In this document: piece by piece, positions 10,861 through 22,390 of the stretch
How the letters are laid out: each line of letters starts with the position of its first letter
Position numbering within the stretch: position 1 is the first letter of the stretch
Origin: Nilaparvata lugens
Lineage: Eukaryota > Arthropoda > Insecta > Hemiptera > Delphacidae
Reading direction: 5' to 3'
Length of the DNA stretch: 64,000 bases
NCBI RefSeq assembly: GCF_014356525.2
Contig: NC_052518.1
Span: 34,671,705-34,735,704 of the forward strand
Program-made: the position numbers and the translations under genes
Notes under the pieces: generated by a model
What the model was told of the DNA's origin: nothing
The model's database searches: none
Seen by the model: only the letters and a program-made list of their open reading frames with translations

Positions 10861-10864
10861 TTAA

Positions 10865-11141
10865 CATAGAGAGTGAAAAACTTATTGAAGAGATACAGAA
10901 TTTATCAGTTTTGTACGATCAAAGTGATGAGAAATATGGTTGAACGGAAAAATAAGTTAAAGTAAAAGTAGAACCAAATAAGTTAAGCCAAAGGTATAAC
11001 AGACATAATATAGTAAATAATTAAATAAACAACAAAAAGTGTAAAATAAGGAACCCGTGATTGTGTCTTGAATTTTAAATTTAAAACAAATTACGTGTAG
11101 ATGCAGAAGGCAGAAGATAACAATTTTATTGCTGGATATAT
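10865..11141. other. AT-rich, no gene
   Basis: Nothing recognised. Confidence 0.5.
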
Positions 11142-11612
11142 TGTCACGATGTATATCGTAACTAATGAAGGGAATTGAGTTTAGGGCTCGTTATAAGACG
11201 CTCGGTTATCTCTGATGGAATCACAGAGGTCAACGAGCAAGCCAGCCGCTGGGCTACCGCTCAGCAGTGCTGCGCATCCTTACTCCCCTCCCTCTCGGCC
11301 ACTGAGGGAGGCTCGTGAAAGGCTAGTAGGGTAGTCTAGTTCGGAAAGCCAGTGCGAGCGGTCGAGAGAGGTGAGAAGGAAGCAGCGAGCAGCTAGCAGC
11401 ATAGTACAACTCGTGCTTTGAGTGTACTCCGAATCCTTCGACGACCGGGAGTTGTGACTGAGGCTAAAGGCGGCTAATCTCAGACACTGGAAGCTCCGCG
11501 GTTCAACACACACGTAGACGAGTGTTGTTCGACTTTTAAAACGGGTTTGGACTTCAGCCTGCCTGTTACAACCAACAGCGACACGTCAGGTTTTGGTCAA
11601 AACCTGACTACA
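11142..11612 (+). mobile_element. Possible LTR of a retrotransposon
   Basis: The segment starts TGTCACGATG and can end ...GACTACA, giving the TG...CA bounds of an LTR. It is much more GC-rich than its flanks and holds an internal ttataagacg that could serve as a TATA box. Near its end is a perfect 24-bp hairpin (11585-11608). No second LTR, gag or pol is visible in the window, so the ends cannot be checked against a partner. Confidence 0.35.
11585..11608. repeat. Perfect 24-bp hairpin
   Basis: gtcaggttttg and caaaacctgac are 11-bp inverted arms around a 2-base loop. It could form a stem in RNA from the presumed leader. Confidence 0.85.
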
Positions 11613-11640
11613 TCTTGGTACATCATCGGCGGAACCTCGA

Positions 11641-12345
11641 AGCGCAAGAGGACCTCAAGAAAGGCTAGGGAAGCCTTTGCGAGAACTCCGAGACCGATCC
11701 GGACCCCAGGAGGACACCCGGTGCCCGAGGACTTGGACATAGCATTCAAGAGAGAAGTCCAGTGCGCGGGCTTCCGCAGCTTTCCGATACCATCCGGAAT
11801 CGCAAGAGGACCTCAAGAAAGGCTAGGGAGAGCCTTTGCAAGAACTCCGAGACCGATCCTGACCCCAGGAAGACACCCGGTGCCCGAAGACTAGGACTTA
11901 GATAAGTCCGGTGCGCAGGTTCCCGCAGCTTGCCGATACCCTCCGGAATCGTAAGAGGACCTCAAGAAAGGCTAGGGAGAGCCTTTGCGAGAACTCCGAG
12001 ACCGATCCGGACCCCAGGAAGACACCCGGTGCCCGAAGACTAGGACTTGGAGAAGTCCGGTGCGCGGGCTCCCGCAGCTTGCCGATACCATCCGGAATCG
12101 TAAGAGGACCTCAAGGAAGGCTAGGGAGAGCCTTTGCGAGAACTCCGAGACCGATCCGGACCCCAGGAAGACACCCGGTGCCCGAAGACTAGGACTTAGA
12201 GAAGTCCGGTGCGCGGGCTCCCGCAGCTTGCCGATACCATCCGGAATCGTAAGAGGACCTCAAGAAAGGCTAGTGAGAGCCTTCGCGAGAACTCTGAGAT
12301 CAATCCGGAGCCCCGGAGAACACCCGGTGCCCGAGAATAGTGACC
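11641..12345 (+). repeat. 149-bp GC-rich minisatellite, five units
   Basis: Units begin with aagaggacctcaagaaaggc at 11646, 11804, 11953, 12102 and 12251, so the spacing is 158, 149, 149 and 149. Copies are about 95 percent alike. Because 149 is not a multiple of three, the same DNA is read in different frames in successive units; the overlapping ORFs here are therefore not a conserved repeat protein. Confidence 0.9.
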
Positions 12346-12700
12346 CGGTGAGCGACTCCAGTTGGTAGATCTAAGTCACACTAGAGGATACATTGTGGCA
12401 ATCGGGAACATTATTCCCGTCACAGAGATCTCCTTCACTGCAGATACCGCAGCGTTCCTACTCCTTTCACTCCACGCCCAACCCTGTTTGGCAGTGCGAA
12501 AGCACGGCCCCTCTTACCTAAAAGAGGGAAACATTTCTCTAAAGTACTCAAGGCCCTGTTTCAACCCCCAACTCGAACGAGGGTGGTTGGCGGACACCCC
12601 ACCAAGACTCCTGTCCCCTGCTGCGGCCCACCCCAGACGCCGACTGAGTCTAGCCGGCCCAGAGCGACACTGGGAATTCTAGTAGAAGAAGGTGTGGGCA
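12346..12700 (+). other. GC-rich sequence after the minisatellite, ORF of doubtful meaning
   Basis: A 106-codon frame (12362-12682) without known motif runs through GC-rich text. It may be leader or gag-proximal sequence of the presumed LTR element. Coding status is unproven. Confidence 0.25.
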
Positions 12701-13552
12701 AAAATCTACTCAGAATATATTTCCGATACATGTATTGTTAGGCACTGAAATATTTATACCAGTACTATGATTCTCATTTTCTGTGTCTACAGGTAATAAG
12801 TTAAAAATTGAAATTATAAATTCAATTCAGATGTAACAAGATTTAAATAGTGTTCTATTATCAACATTAGTTTAACACATTCAGAAATCAGACCGCAGTA
12901 GCACTACAGAACTGAGACACTGCTGTCGCCCGGATATGTGTGCTCTCCCACCGCCATTACCGTGTCGTGGGCTTAGCTCGGCCGTACGTCGGCGCGGGCT
13001 CGGTGAAAGAAAGAAAGAAAGAAGAAAGAAAGAAAGAAGAAAGAAAGAAATATTTATTGCCAAAATTATTAAACAAATTTCACAAATGTGAAAAATATAA
13101 AAATTTTCTTATAAAATACATTACAAAAACTTAAAATTAAAATATTTTCCATTTAAAAATCGATTATAATATTATCATTGGCGTTACCAGCAAAACTAAG
13201 TAGTTTGAGCGATGGCAACGAGTAATCAGTCGGCTATAATTAGTGGCTTGAGATTCAGTCGAAAATAGAAAAAATATAATAAAGGAAAAAAGAAACATAT
13301 GGAATGTATGAAAAACTAGAAAAAAATAATAAAATTTCAATCCAAAAAGAAGAAGTACTAAGAGTGAAATACTAAGAGAGCAGAAAAACTAGAATGAATT
13401 CATAATAATTTAAAAACTCAAAAGAAAAAGAGATGATTCATGTAATTATTAATCTACAATTCACTGTGCATATGTAATCCATTTAGTAACATAATGTAAT
13501 TCATTTGTAGCATATATGCAATTCCTTTTGTAAGCAAAGAGAGAATTAGAAA
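12701..13552. other. AT-rich stretch with (GAAA)n tract
   Basis: A GC-rich patch at 12930-13005 is followed by gaaagaaagaaa and gaagaaag repeats (13005-13050). The rest is A-rich and has no gene. The text after 13050 (atatttattgcc) resembles reversed LINE 3' ends seen at 28010 and 28270. Confidence 0.5.
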
Positions 13553-15125
13553 AACAATACAATACAGTACACATGACACAAAAATAAAACTTAAACTCAG
13601 AGAGAGAAAATTAATCTGGGAGTATAGCCCTACTAATGATGAATTCAGAGGAACTGAGGAAGACAGTATATGTACATCAAATTAAAATATTTTAGGTATG
13701 ATATCTTCTGTCTTTATCCAGCTTTCAATTTTTAATTTAAGTGCTTTTGTAGGTTTTCTTGCAATGAAATGTTCTGGCATAAAATTAATAAGCTTTTTTG
13801 TTGTATAGTTGAATTGCCTTCTGCATATAGTTAGATCTGTTCGAGGAACAGAGCATCTATTTACTGATCTAAAACTATAATTAGTTGAATGAGGTGTAAA
13901 AAGATGTATATGGTTGCTGATATATTTAACAAGATTTCTGATATACAGTTGCCTAACTGACAGAACTCCGAACTCCATAAAAAGTTGCTGGCTAGGGTAC
14001 CTTCTATGCACTCCTAGTGCTGCCTTGAGGATACTCTTTTGAATAATATTTAGTTTATTGAAATGAGCATTAAAAGCACCACCCCAGACCCTAATTCCAT
14101 ACTGAAAAACTGATTGGGCGTATGCAAGATAGACCATTTTACTTAAAGATTTCTCTTTTAGTAAGCTCAATTTATAGAATTTATGAATAATGAATTTCAT
14201 CCTGCTACACATCTTATCTATATGCTTATTCCAAAGTGACACCTAAATACTTTGTTTCAGTTACCCTGTCTAACACAGGACATGAACAACTCATATCATC
14301 ATTGTTGGGGTCATTTAAGCAATTCCTTTTATGTACTCTAACTGCATTTACATTATCTATTTTGTCAGTTGGCTGTGTACTCGAGTTCGGAGAAAATTTC
14401 ATATAAACACTTTTTTTATAATTCAATGTCAAAAGCCAAGACCTCACCCTGCAAAGTCCACTGTTAGCAAGAGATATAACACTGTCCCACGAGGATCCAG
14501 TAAAAGCTAATACAGTGTCATCCGCGTAAGACAATATCCTACACCCCTGAATAGGAAGACTCAATAAATCGTCTATGTAAGCTAGAAATAGAATCGGGGA
14601 TAATACTGTTCCTTGAGGTAGGCCAAATCCTGACAAAGCTATTTTACTCTCCCTTCCATTCAAATTAATCACCTGTGTTCTGTTTTCCAAATAACTAGCA
14701 AATAGTCTTAATACTGGACCACGAAAGCCATTTCCTTCAAGTTTCTCAAGCAGGTTTGAATGAGGGATGGTGTCATACGCCTTAGCCAGGTCCAGGAATA
14801 CAGCTAAAGTTTTTTTATTTGACTTATAGTTATTTGTTATTATATTTACAAGTTCAGCCATGGCATCCTCAGTGCATTTATTTTCTTGAAAACCATATTG
14901 ATATTTGTTTATTAAATTGAATTTTTTCAAGTATGGAACAACCTGTTGTTTTATATTTTTTTCAAAAACTTTGGATATATTACTTATAAGGCTAATTGGA
15001 CGATAATTGGTTGGGTTTGTTTTATCTCCTGACTTGTGTAATGGAATTATGTTGGCAATTTTAAAATGACGATTGGCGATTTTAAAATCGGTGCGGTTAT
15101 ATTTGTCCCGGCCTTGAGTCTGCAC
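13553..15125 (-). pseudogene. Non-LTR retrotransposon A1, reverse transcriptase part (Jockey-like)
   Basis: The frame from 15125 holds RT landmarks in order: NYRPISLISNISKVFEK, QYGFQENKCTEDAM, LAVFLDLAKAYDTIPH, FGLPQGTVLSPILFLAYIDD and the catalytic LSYADDTVLAF, then a Cys cluster (CSCPVLDR) and KYLGVTLE. It then shifts frame near 14230 and continues to 13682 with the thumb/C-terminal part (AYAQSVFQYGIRVWGG). No endonuclease domain precedes it, so the copy is 5' truncated. Compared with A2 it lacks a few residues between RSWL and LTLNYKKS. The 3' end is probably near 13553 (rc tgtattgtattg). It is dead as a source. Confidence 0.85.
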
Positions 15126-15212
15126 ACAGGCGTTTGCTTTTTTCTATGACTGTCTGCTGCAAGATGACACATGGCAAGATGAAATACAAAAGGTTGCAAA
15201 CAAGTTTGGTTA

Positions 15213-15910
15213 TCAGTAGTGTACTATAAATATCGGGGACCGAGCTTCGCTCTGGAGTACAAAAGCATAACAATTTATTACGAAAGAAGAAATTAAAATA
15301 ACATTCATACAGAAATGTTCTATCTAATCACAGTAAATTGAGATTAATTCCCAGAGGAATGCAAAAATTTCCCTCACAAAGTCCTAGTTGCAGAAAAGCC
15401 GGTTAAATTTTAATCCTGATTAACTTCACGTGAACCAAATCAGAGAAGACCATTTCAAAAAGATGGATCTACTAATAGCCCGGCTTTTTTGCAACCGGCA
15501 CTAAGTACCTGATTGAATGATTACAAAAGTTCAACAGCTGAGTCATAGTTTTGACACAGTCCCACACACATGAACTCGCTCACTCACTAACTTCCATCAC
15601 CAACAGACGACGAAATAACTATTATCAGCTATTTTCCAAGGATGAATAATAATTATCCTTTTAAATTATCCTTTTTAATTATCCTTTTATTCGCCTTCAG
15701 CGAGTTTTCCCAGGGATGAGACCTAGTGCAATCGAATCTTTATATTATAAACCTACTATCTTCTGAATTTCGTGAGAATCGTTAGAGCCGTTTTCGAGAT
15801 CCAGTGAAATACAAACATATAAACATCTAAACATGTGAACAGAAGTTGCTGTATAGGATTATTATGATATCTGGGCATGAAATTTAAATTATGTACAATA
15901 CTCTGAATAA
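15213..15910. repeat. Non-autonomous dispersed repeat, Helitron-like ends suspected
   Basis: Begins with tactataaatatcggggacc and gagcttcgctctgg. The other side carries gagaatcgttagagccgttt, then tcgagatccagtgaaatac and two short aaacat repeats. From memory, such words occur in non-autonomous Helitron/Helentron-like repeats of insects; the assignment is not confirmed. No ORF. Confidence 0.4.
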
Positions 15911-15923
15911 AACAAGTTGAGAC

Positions 15924-16208
15924 TTGACTAAATATCTTTATTGCCAATTTGTGCAAAATATTTCAATATTCTTGCGCAAGTCCTTAGGACTGAATATAAT
16001 TGATTTAGAAAATTGCACTGATGATGTGAAATTAGAAGATATATCAAGTCATATGGGCTTTCATGAAAGATTTTACACAATTCGACAACACGGATATTTT
16101 GTTGAAGAATCAATTTATTTTATTAAGAGTAGATTTGCGCAGGAATCAATTCTGCCAATAATTGAGCAGAAGAAAGCTTGTGTCGAAAATCGATTTCAGG
16201 CTTCTTAG
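15924..16208 (+). CDS. Small ORF, unknown protein fragment
   Basis: There are 94 codons with balanced composition and a protein-like flow (for example GLNIIDLENCTDDVKLEDIS and HMGFHERFYTIRQHGYFVEE). There is no signal peptide or known motif. It has no splice flanks and sits between two dispersed repeats. It may be a remnant of an inserted element or virus, or an isolated exon; the function is unknown. Confidence 0.3.
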   Translation: MTKYLYCQFVQNISIFLRKSLGLNIIDLENCTDDVKLEDISSHMGFHERFYTIRQHGYFVEESIYFIKSRFAQESILPIIEQKKACVENRFQAS

Positions 16209-16757
16209 AAAACAATTTTTTAAATGTTCGATATATCACACAAAATGGTATTGATGTGGTTTTTTAGGACCTGGTATTCTCAAACGATTATTTTCTTATA
16301 ATAGTCCTACAGTATTGTATTATTTTTTTAGCACAGGCATTCATATTATGCAGACCATTATAGTCTTTCAAAAAAGATTATAAGCTTGGTGTACCAGTAC
16401 TTTTTATTACCGTACTTGATACTGGTGGATTTGAGTACATTAGGTTCTTTTTTGTAATATTCATTTTGTTTTGTAAATAAATTGATTTATCTAAAAAAAA
16501 TGACAGCAAATTATATAATACCATGATATATAATAGACTGAACCCAAAACTGTCTCTCTCAAATTTTAATAGATTAAATGTTTTCAAATAAATAAGGTTT
16601 GATTTCACATTGCTGAAATTTAGTCCAACTCTATAAAAAAAAAATAAACTAAGAATTTTAAATTTCCAAAGTTCCATGGAACCGGTGACTTATATTGGAA
16701 ATGGAATAAAAAAAATTAGAAATGAAGTTTAGTTTACATTGAATTCAAATTATACAA
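16209..16757. other. AT-rich, no gene
   Basis: The long minus-strand frame at 16378-16677 is low in complexity and unlikely to be coding. Confidence 0.5.
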
Positions 16758-16993
16758 ATACTAGCAAGAACCCGTGCTTCGCAATGATCTATTTTAAAAC
16801 TTGACAAAATGAAAACTTGACGTAATGAAATTTTGAAGAATTCAGAATAGACCTATAACCATGCTTGGTTAATTAAGAATCTATAAGCAAAATTTCAAGT
16901 TAATTAGTCCAGTAGTTCAGACGTGATCGTGCGTCAAACATAATTTTCCTATCCCGTACGTGTATAAGCCAGCTCTTCACTTTATATAATTAT
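16758..16993 (+). repeat. Short non-autonomous repeat (actagcaagaacccgtgctt type)
   Basis: Opens with actagcaagaacccgtgctt followed by cgcaatg and closes with tttatataattattatagat. Similar openings and ends are seen in insect Helitron-like SINE-sized repeats (recalled, not searched). No ORF. Confidence 0.4.
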
Positions 16994-17199
16994 TATAGAT
17001 ATAGTTAACGACTGCAAGAGTGGTGAAACTATGATAGCGCCAGAAGTGTCTCAAACACAATAGTAGGTACTACATAAACTTTTTGAAAGTGATTTGAAAA
17101 AATGTTAAAACAACAGAACTGAATCCTTATCATTCTACCTTCATTTTGAGAGGCTTTTGTTTGAGCCGAATAGAAATCTATTTATAAAAAATTAATGTC

Positions 17200-17671
17200 T
17201 GTTTGTGTGTTTGTTTGTTCCCTGTAGACTTGAAAACTTCTTGACACAACGGCGTGAAACTTTGGGAATATGTTGTGTGAATATTGGGGATGGTTTCTGA
17301 ACAGAAATTTTAATAGGGGGGCTACTAATAATTATTATTTATTAATCCATTTCACAGACATATGCTTTCGAAATTTTCGGCCGAGCGGCTACTGAAGAAC
17401 GAAAACATGATCATGATTCAAGATCATATTGTGATAATATGATTTAGCATCTAAAGTTACCAGCTGTAATAAACATAATTATCACCCTGTGATAAATTAC
17501 TGTGTACTGGTATTAAAACGGTAGTTTGGAGTTGAAGTGTAGTTGATTGGTACCAGCTGTTGATAATGGTTCCTTAGAAGACCTATACAAATAATTATCA
17601 CTCCCCTATCATTGAGAAACTGGAAAATGTTGAAAAAAATTATTCACCTAATGAAAGAGAGTGTATATATA

Positions 17672-17734
<63 letters not shown>

Positions 17735-18170
17735 ATAGTATATATGTATAGTTTTCATATTGCATTCATTAATTACTGAAGAATGAAAGAATAATTTTCA
17801 ATTTTTTGAATAATTTAGCTTAGCTTATATTCATCCTAAAATGGAAAGAATATGGAATTCTGTGTAATTCATCGTACATCGCATATTTCCTGGACCATTT
17901 ATCGACAATCTACAGCTATTGAATATTTTTCTTTGAAACACTGATATAACCTTTTTTTTAATTGAAAACTTTACTGATAGATATTACTACCAACTGATTG
18001 AGAAGAATAATATGTTCTCGGAATAATGAATACTGCATGACTAAGCACATAGGAAGTCCGTATTGAGATGTAAATGAACATGTTGATTGTCAGATAAATT
18101 TCATGATTCACCAAATAAAGTCAAGTGTAACATGAGATACATTGGCGGTACGAAGTTCGCTGGGTAAGCT
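17200..18170 (+). repeat. Dispersed repeat, copy 2, ends ggcggtacgaagttcgctgg
   Basis: This is the plus-orientation counterpart of 8780-9625. It contains an extra TA-rich microsatellite (17665-17732). The end ggcggtacgaagttcgctgg plus gtaagctagt resembles termini of Helitron/Helentron-like non-autonomous elements, which is a pattern recalled rather than searched. Confidence 0.65.
17665..17732. repeat. (TA)n microsatellite
   Basis: About 68 bp of nearly pure TA dinucleotides lie inside the dispersed repeat and are absent from its partner at 8780-9625. Confidence 0.95.
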
Positions 18171-18895
18171 AGTTGTAAATTAAGCTTTATTATTAATAGA
18201 CAACGTTGAAAAAGACATGCTCAATCACCAGGAATACTATAAATCTGTAGAACGTTTACCACGTAAAACACGTGGTAAGCTCGCGCTCTCAATCAACGCA
18301 AAATCAATTCCATCAGCTAATTGATGAAATTGTTTTAAGCTTTCCAATGATTACAACATATGTTAGAATATCATGTGTCAATTATCTCAGTTCCATATGG
18401 CGTTCACCTTACCATAAGCTTACTTAATAGGATCCTTTTTCATCCTTTGAAACCCTTAGAGGCAAAATATCTCAAAATCCGCTCTTAGTGCGCGTCTAGC
18501 ATGTTTGAAGAATATTTGTGCAAAGTTTCAAGTCTGTAGGACAATTAGTTTGAGCTGTAGTGTGATTTTACATCAAATTTTTCGAATAATGCCCTCTCCT
18601 GGACCCCCCTGTGCTCCTGATCGAAATTTTTCTGCATAGATCTAATTTTTTTTCGTAGCTGAACAAAAAAGTTCCTCATGACTTTGCTGTGCAATGAGCG
18701 GTCAAAAAGTACAAAATTTTGGGGGGGCCCCAGCTCCCTCAGGGGGGCAAATTTCTGAAAATCCTTTCTTAGTGGATGTTTTCAGGCTACCATAAACAAT
18801 CGTGCAAAATTTCAAGTTTTTAGGCTCAGTAGTTTGGGCTGTGGTGTGATTTCAGTCTGTCGGGGCTTAGCCTTTTATAAGTATAGAGATTGGAA
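18171..18895 (+). repeat. Probable non-autonomous repeat ending ttttataagtatagagat
   Basis: Contains paired blocks gcaaagtttcaagtctgtag and gcaaaatttcaagtttttag, each followed by agtttg(a/g)gctg and gtgtgatttca, so it is a degenerate internal duplication. The end, gtcggggcttagccttttat and aagtatagagat, is typical of small insect repeats. No ORF. Confidence 0.4.
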
Positions 18896-18962
18896 GATTC
18901 ATGTTGAAAGTAAGCTTACATCAAATTTCTACCTAGAAAACAATATATTTTGAATTAATATA

Positions 18963-19270
18963 ATGTGAAGTAGGTAGCCTACCGTATTGTTATGAAATGA
19001 TAGCTTAATGCACATGACTTTGCTGATATTTCAGCAAAGATTGTCATTACCGTATGGAAAAATAGATTTTAAGATACCATTACAGTAGTCTAACTTAGTT
19101 GAATGGTGAAATCAAACACAAAATTTAATTGTTTATAATCAGCATTCAACTATAAGTTACTGTGGTATCTTGAAATCTATTTTTCTATAATGACAATCTT
19201 TGCTGAAATATCAGCAAAGTCATGTGCATTAGGCTATCATTTCATAACAATACGGTACGGTACTTCACTT
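18963..19270. mobile_element. Hairpin MITE, arms of about 130 bp
   Basis: The left arm (18963-19107) and right arm (19142-19270) are inverted copies: gaagtaggtagcctaccgta against tacggtacggtacttcac, and gactttgctgatatttcagc against gctgaaatatcagcaaagtc. Spacer about 35 bp. No ORF. Confidence 0.8.
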
Positions 19271-19953
19271 TTTATTAATACAAAATATTGTTTATAATAT
19301 TATTTCAGAGAAAATCAAGAGCCGGATATCATAATATGTGATCGAATTCTGTAGAATAAAGTTTCTGAGTGATTGAACTGTCGTCGCTATGAAAAATAGA
19401 ATACGCTAGTTTGAAAGTTCCCGCTCATTCCAGTCCACCCAATAGCGCTACTTCGCACTAACTTTTTATCCAATGAAATTTCAAATGTGCAAAAATAATG
19501 TGTAGTAATGGTGTAGCCTACAATTCAAAACTTCCCATAATTTATATTCCTGAATTATAAATGGGTTTTCAAGTCCTCAGGCGAGCAGGAAAAAGATTTT
19601 ATAGGTAGTTTCAAAAAATGATTACATGACAGTTTCTGTAAGTACACGGTATCTACGTTAATTGATGAAAAGGACCGCTCGACTGATTCCAAACCATTTT
19701 TGGTTTCAAATAATATGGTTAATTGCTCTTTTCAATCTAATACGTCGTTTTTGATCAACTTCACAGGAGATATAATAAATTTATCATCTCCAATAAAAAG
19801 GATCAACTTTAATCTCTTTCATCTTCTAAAATCATCTCAACAAAAAAATGAGGTTTGGGCGTATGGAATACACCCCCCTTCCCCGACGTTGACCAGTGCC
19901 TGTTTTTGACCCGAACAATATGGTACAGTAATCCTATGCTTAATAAACACAAC
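19271..19953. other. Unassigned
   Basis: A 69-codon frame (19700-19909) has no motif. Nothing else seen. Confidence 0.45.
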
Positions 19954-20117
19954 TAAGGGCCAAGCCACATGAGTAATATTTTCAGACGGCACGACAGACA
20001 GGAAGCTGTCCGATTGGCAGATAGGGTTTGCGTTCGGGAATAGGCCTGATAATCAGCCAATCGGAGATATTTCTGCCTTGCCGACTTGTTTCAAACGCTT
20101 CGTTAGGCTTGGCCCTA
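19954..20117. mobile_element. Small MITE with taagggccaagcc termini
   Basis: taagggccaagcc (19954) and ggcttggccctaa (to about 20118) are inverted ends of a 164-bp element. Internal words gattggc and gccaatc also pair, so the whole element folds. No ORF. Confidence 0.75.
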
Positions 20118-20274
20118 ACTCTATTTGGTCAACTACGGTAAGTATAGGCAACTCGGTAACACATAAAAATTGTCAACTATCAACATTATGATGTTGACTA
20201 CAGCACCTTTGTATTTTCATTATGATAGGTAATCGATATTTCTACATCTCATCAAACACTGTATCAGAAGTAAC

Positions 20275-22390
20275 TTAAAGATGCGTTTACACCAAAGTTA
20301 TTAACTTAATCCTTATAGATTCTATTAGATTGAACATAACTTGAACATGCATAACAGCATTGCTAAACCTGTAAATATCATAATTAACAGATGCTTTGAA
20401 GAAGGTTTCTTCCCAGATGAATTCAAAGTAGCCAAGATTGTACCTTTCTATAAATCTGGTGATGCTAAAAATCCGACTAATTATCGTCTGATAAGCTTGC
20501 TCAGCGGTATTTCAAAGGTTATGGAAAAAATTATAAAAAAGCTTCTTACACAATATTTGAGATTGAAAGATTTTATTCATCCCAGCCAATTTGGTTTTCA
20601 AGAAGGCAAAAATACAGAGGATGCTATCTCGTTACTAGTAAAAACTTTAACTGAAAATTTTAGTAGAAGAAAGAAATCTATTGCAATATTTATGGACCTC
20701 ACCAAAGCATTTGATACTATTCCACATTCAAAACTTTTGGAAAAACTTAACCGTATTGGAATTCGAGGATTACCCTTAAATCTTTTCTCGAGTTACCTGA
20801 GAGGGCGATCACAGATATTATCAAATGGGAATAAATCCAGTACTGAATATATGCTCGACTATGGTTTGCCACAAGGAACTGTTCTTTCTCCAATCTTATT
20901 CATAATATACATAAATGACCTCTTGAACCTGCACTTGAAAAATGGTCAAGCAATTTCTTTTGCCGATGACACTACTTTAATTTTTTCTGGTCAAACTTGG
21001 GAGGCAACTAGAACTTCAGCTGAGAAGGGTTTTTCGGAGGTCAAAGCTTGGCTTGACAATCATACTCTAACCTTAAATTATAAAAAGTCTTTCTTTATTA
21101 CTTTTACACCAAATACTGCAACTCAACCATTGAATCAAATAATTTTGAAAAGTCACAAGAATAGCTGTAACGGACAAGGTTCAGGCTGTGACTGCCCTTC
21201 ACTGGAGAACTCGAAGTCTGTTAAATACCTGGGAGTAATGATTGACCAACATCTAAGATGGGATACTCATATTCAGTCATTATGTCATAAAGCCAAATAT
21301 CTAATACAAAAATTTTATAGAATTAGCCTCTTGAAACTACCACAGCTTGCCAAAATGACCTATTTCGCTTACGCTCAATCTGTTCTGCAATACGGGATAA
21401 GAGTCTGGGGAGGCGCAGCTGAACGACACATTGGTAATGTTTTCAACATACAAAAACATATAATAAAAATTGCACTTAACAAGCCGCGGCTCTACCCGAC
21501 CAGAACACTTTTCGAGGAAAGCAAAATACTATCAATCAAACAGCTCTATTTAAAAAACCTAGCATTATACGTGGTAAAAAATAAAAATTATTTAATATCC
21601 GATATACTCCATACCATACACGTCGAGTTTTTAGATCTTCTGACATGACTGAAACAAATCTTAGTGTTTGTAGGATGCAATTTCCTTATAGGTGTGATAA
21701 GCTTGTGAATATAATTCCCCAAACCTTGTTTGCAAATTCTCCACCAAATAAACTAAAGATTGAAACCATAAATTGGATCAAAGCATCCACTGACTTCTCT
21801 GGTAACATAAGATAGTATTTTTGTGATTTGGATCGTTTCTCACTACTTTCTCCACTATATCAGAGCCCTAAGTTTTTCTAGCCCAATATTATCATTCGAG
21901 CTTACCGTACTCTAAAACAGCTTTATGCTTTTCTCATTTGCGTTCCTGTTGTGCTGTCTAGCCTAGCGATGTTTAAAATGTAAAACTCCACTTTGAAGAT
22001 TCTTCTACCTGCTTTTCAATTCCATTATTTACTACTTTTTTTGTATGTATTTTTTATCTCCTACTTTTTAATCCTACTTTATTTCATATTATTTTATGCC
22101 ACTTTGTTTATAAATTTTTTTAATCTATTTCTTTTTGAAGCTCACGAACGGACGTAAGTCTTGTGAGCTCCACATTCTATTTCTTGTAATAATTTTTGTA
22201 TGTACATTGTCAATTTGATTTTCTATGTTGTACAAGAGATGAATGAATAAACTTGAACTTGAACTTGAACTTATCAAACACATGATGAACATTATAAGTG
22301 AAGTCAAGTTTTGTTAAGTTCCGTTTCAATCTAATAGAATCTATACCGGTAAGGATTAAGTTATTAACTTTGGTGTGAACGGAGCTTAAA
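20275..22390. mobile_element. Inverted-repeat element split by a retrotransposon
   Basis: The left flank of A2 (20275-20340, with acaccaaagttattaactta and tagattctattagattgaa) is matched in reverse complement by the right flank (about 22300-22390, with taagttattaactttggtgt and ttcaatctaatagaatcta). The two halves are a MITE-like element that was cut by insertion of A2. Related arms occur at 27183-27330 and 31385-31475. Confidence 0.75.
20341..22272 (+). pseudogene. Non-LTR retrotransposon A2, RT open frame (Jockey-like)
   Basis: A continuous frame (20341-21648, 435 codons) has all RT blocks: KIVPFYKSGDAKNPTNYRLI, SQFGFQEGKNTEDA, IAIFMDLTKAFDTIPH, YGLPQGTVLSPILFIIYIND, SFADDTTLIF, LNYKKSFFI and a CxxxxxxCxC cluster before KYLGVMIDQHLRW. 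The endonuclease is missing (5' truncation). Near 21600 a frameshift moves the last 50-60 codons into another frame that ends around 21815. The 3' UTR closes with aataaa (22246) and a tail of repeated ttgaac (to 22272). It is inserted within an inverted-repeat element (20275-22390). Confidence 0.85.

Noticed and set aside
11547..12368. Three overlapping ORFs coding for a repeated peptide
   Set aside because: The 149-bp period shifts frame each unit, so no single repeat protein is maintained.
12950..13005. tRNA gene
   Set aside because: ggcttagctcgg recalls an A box, but no cloverleaf or B box can be drawn.
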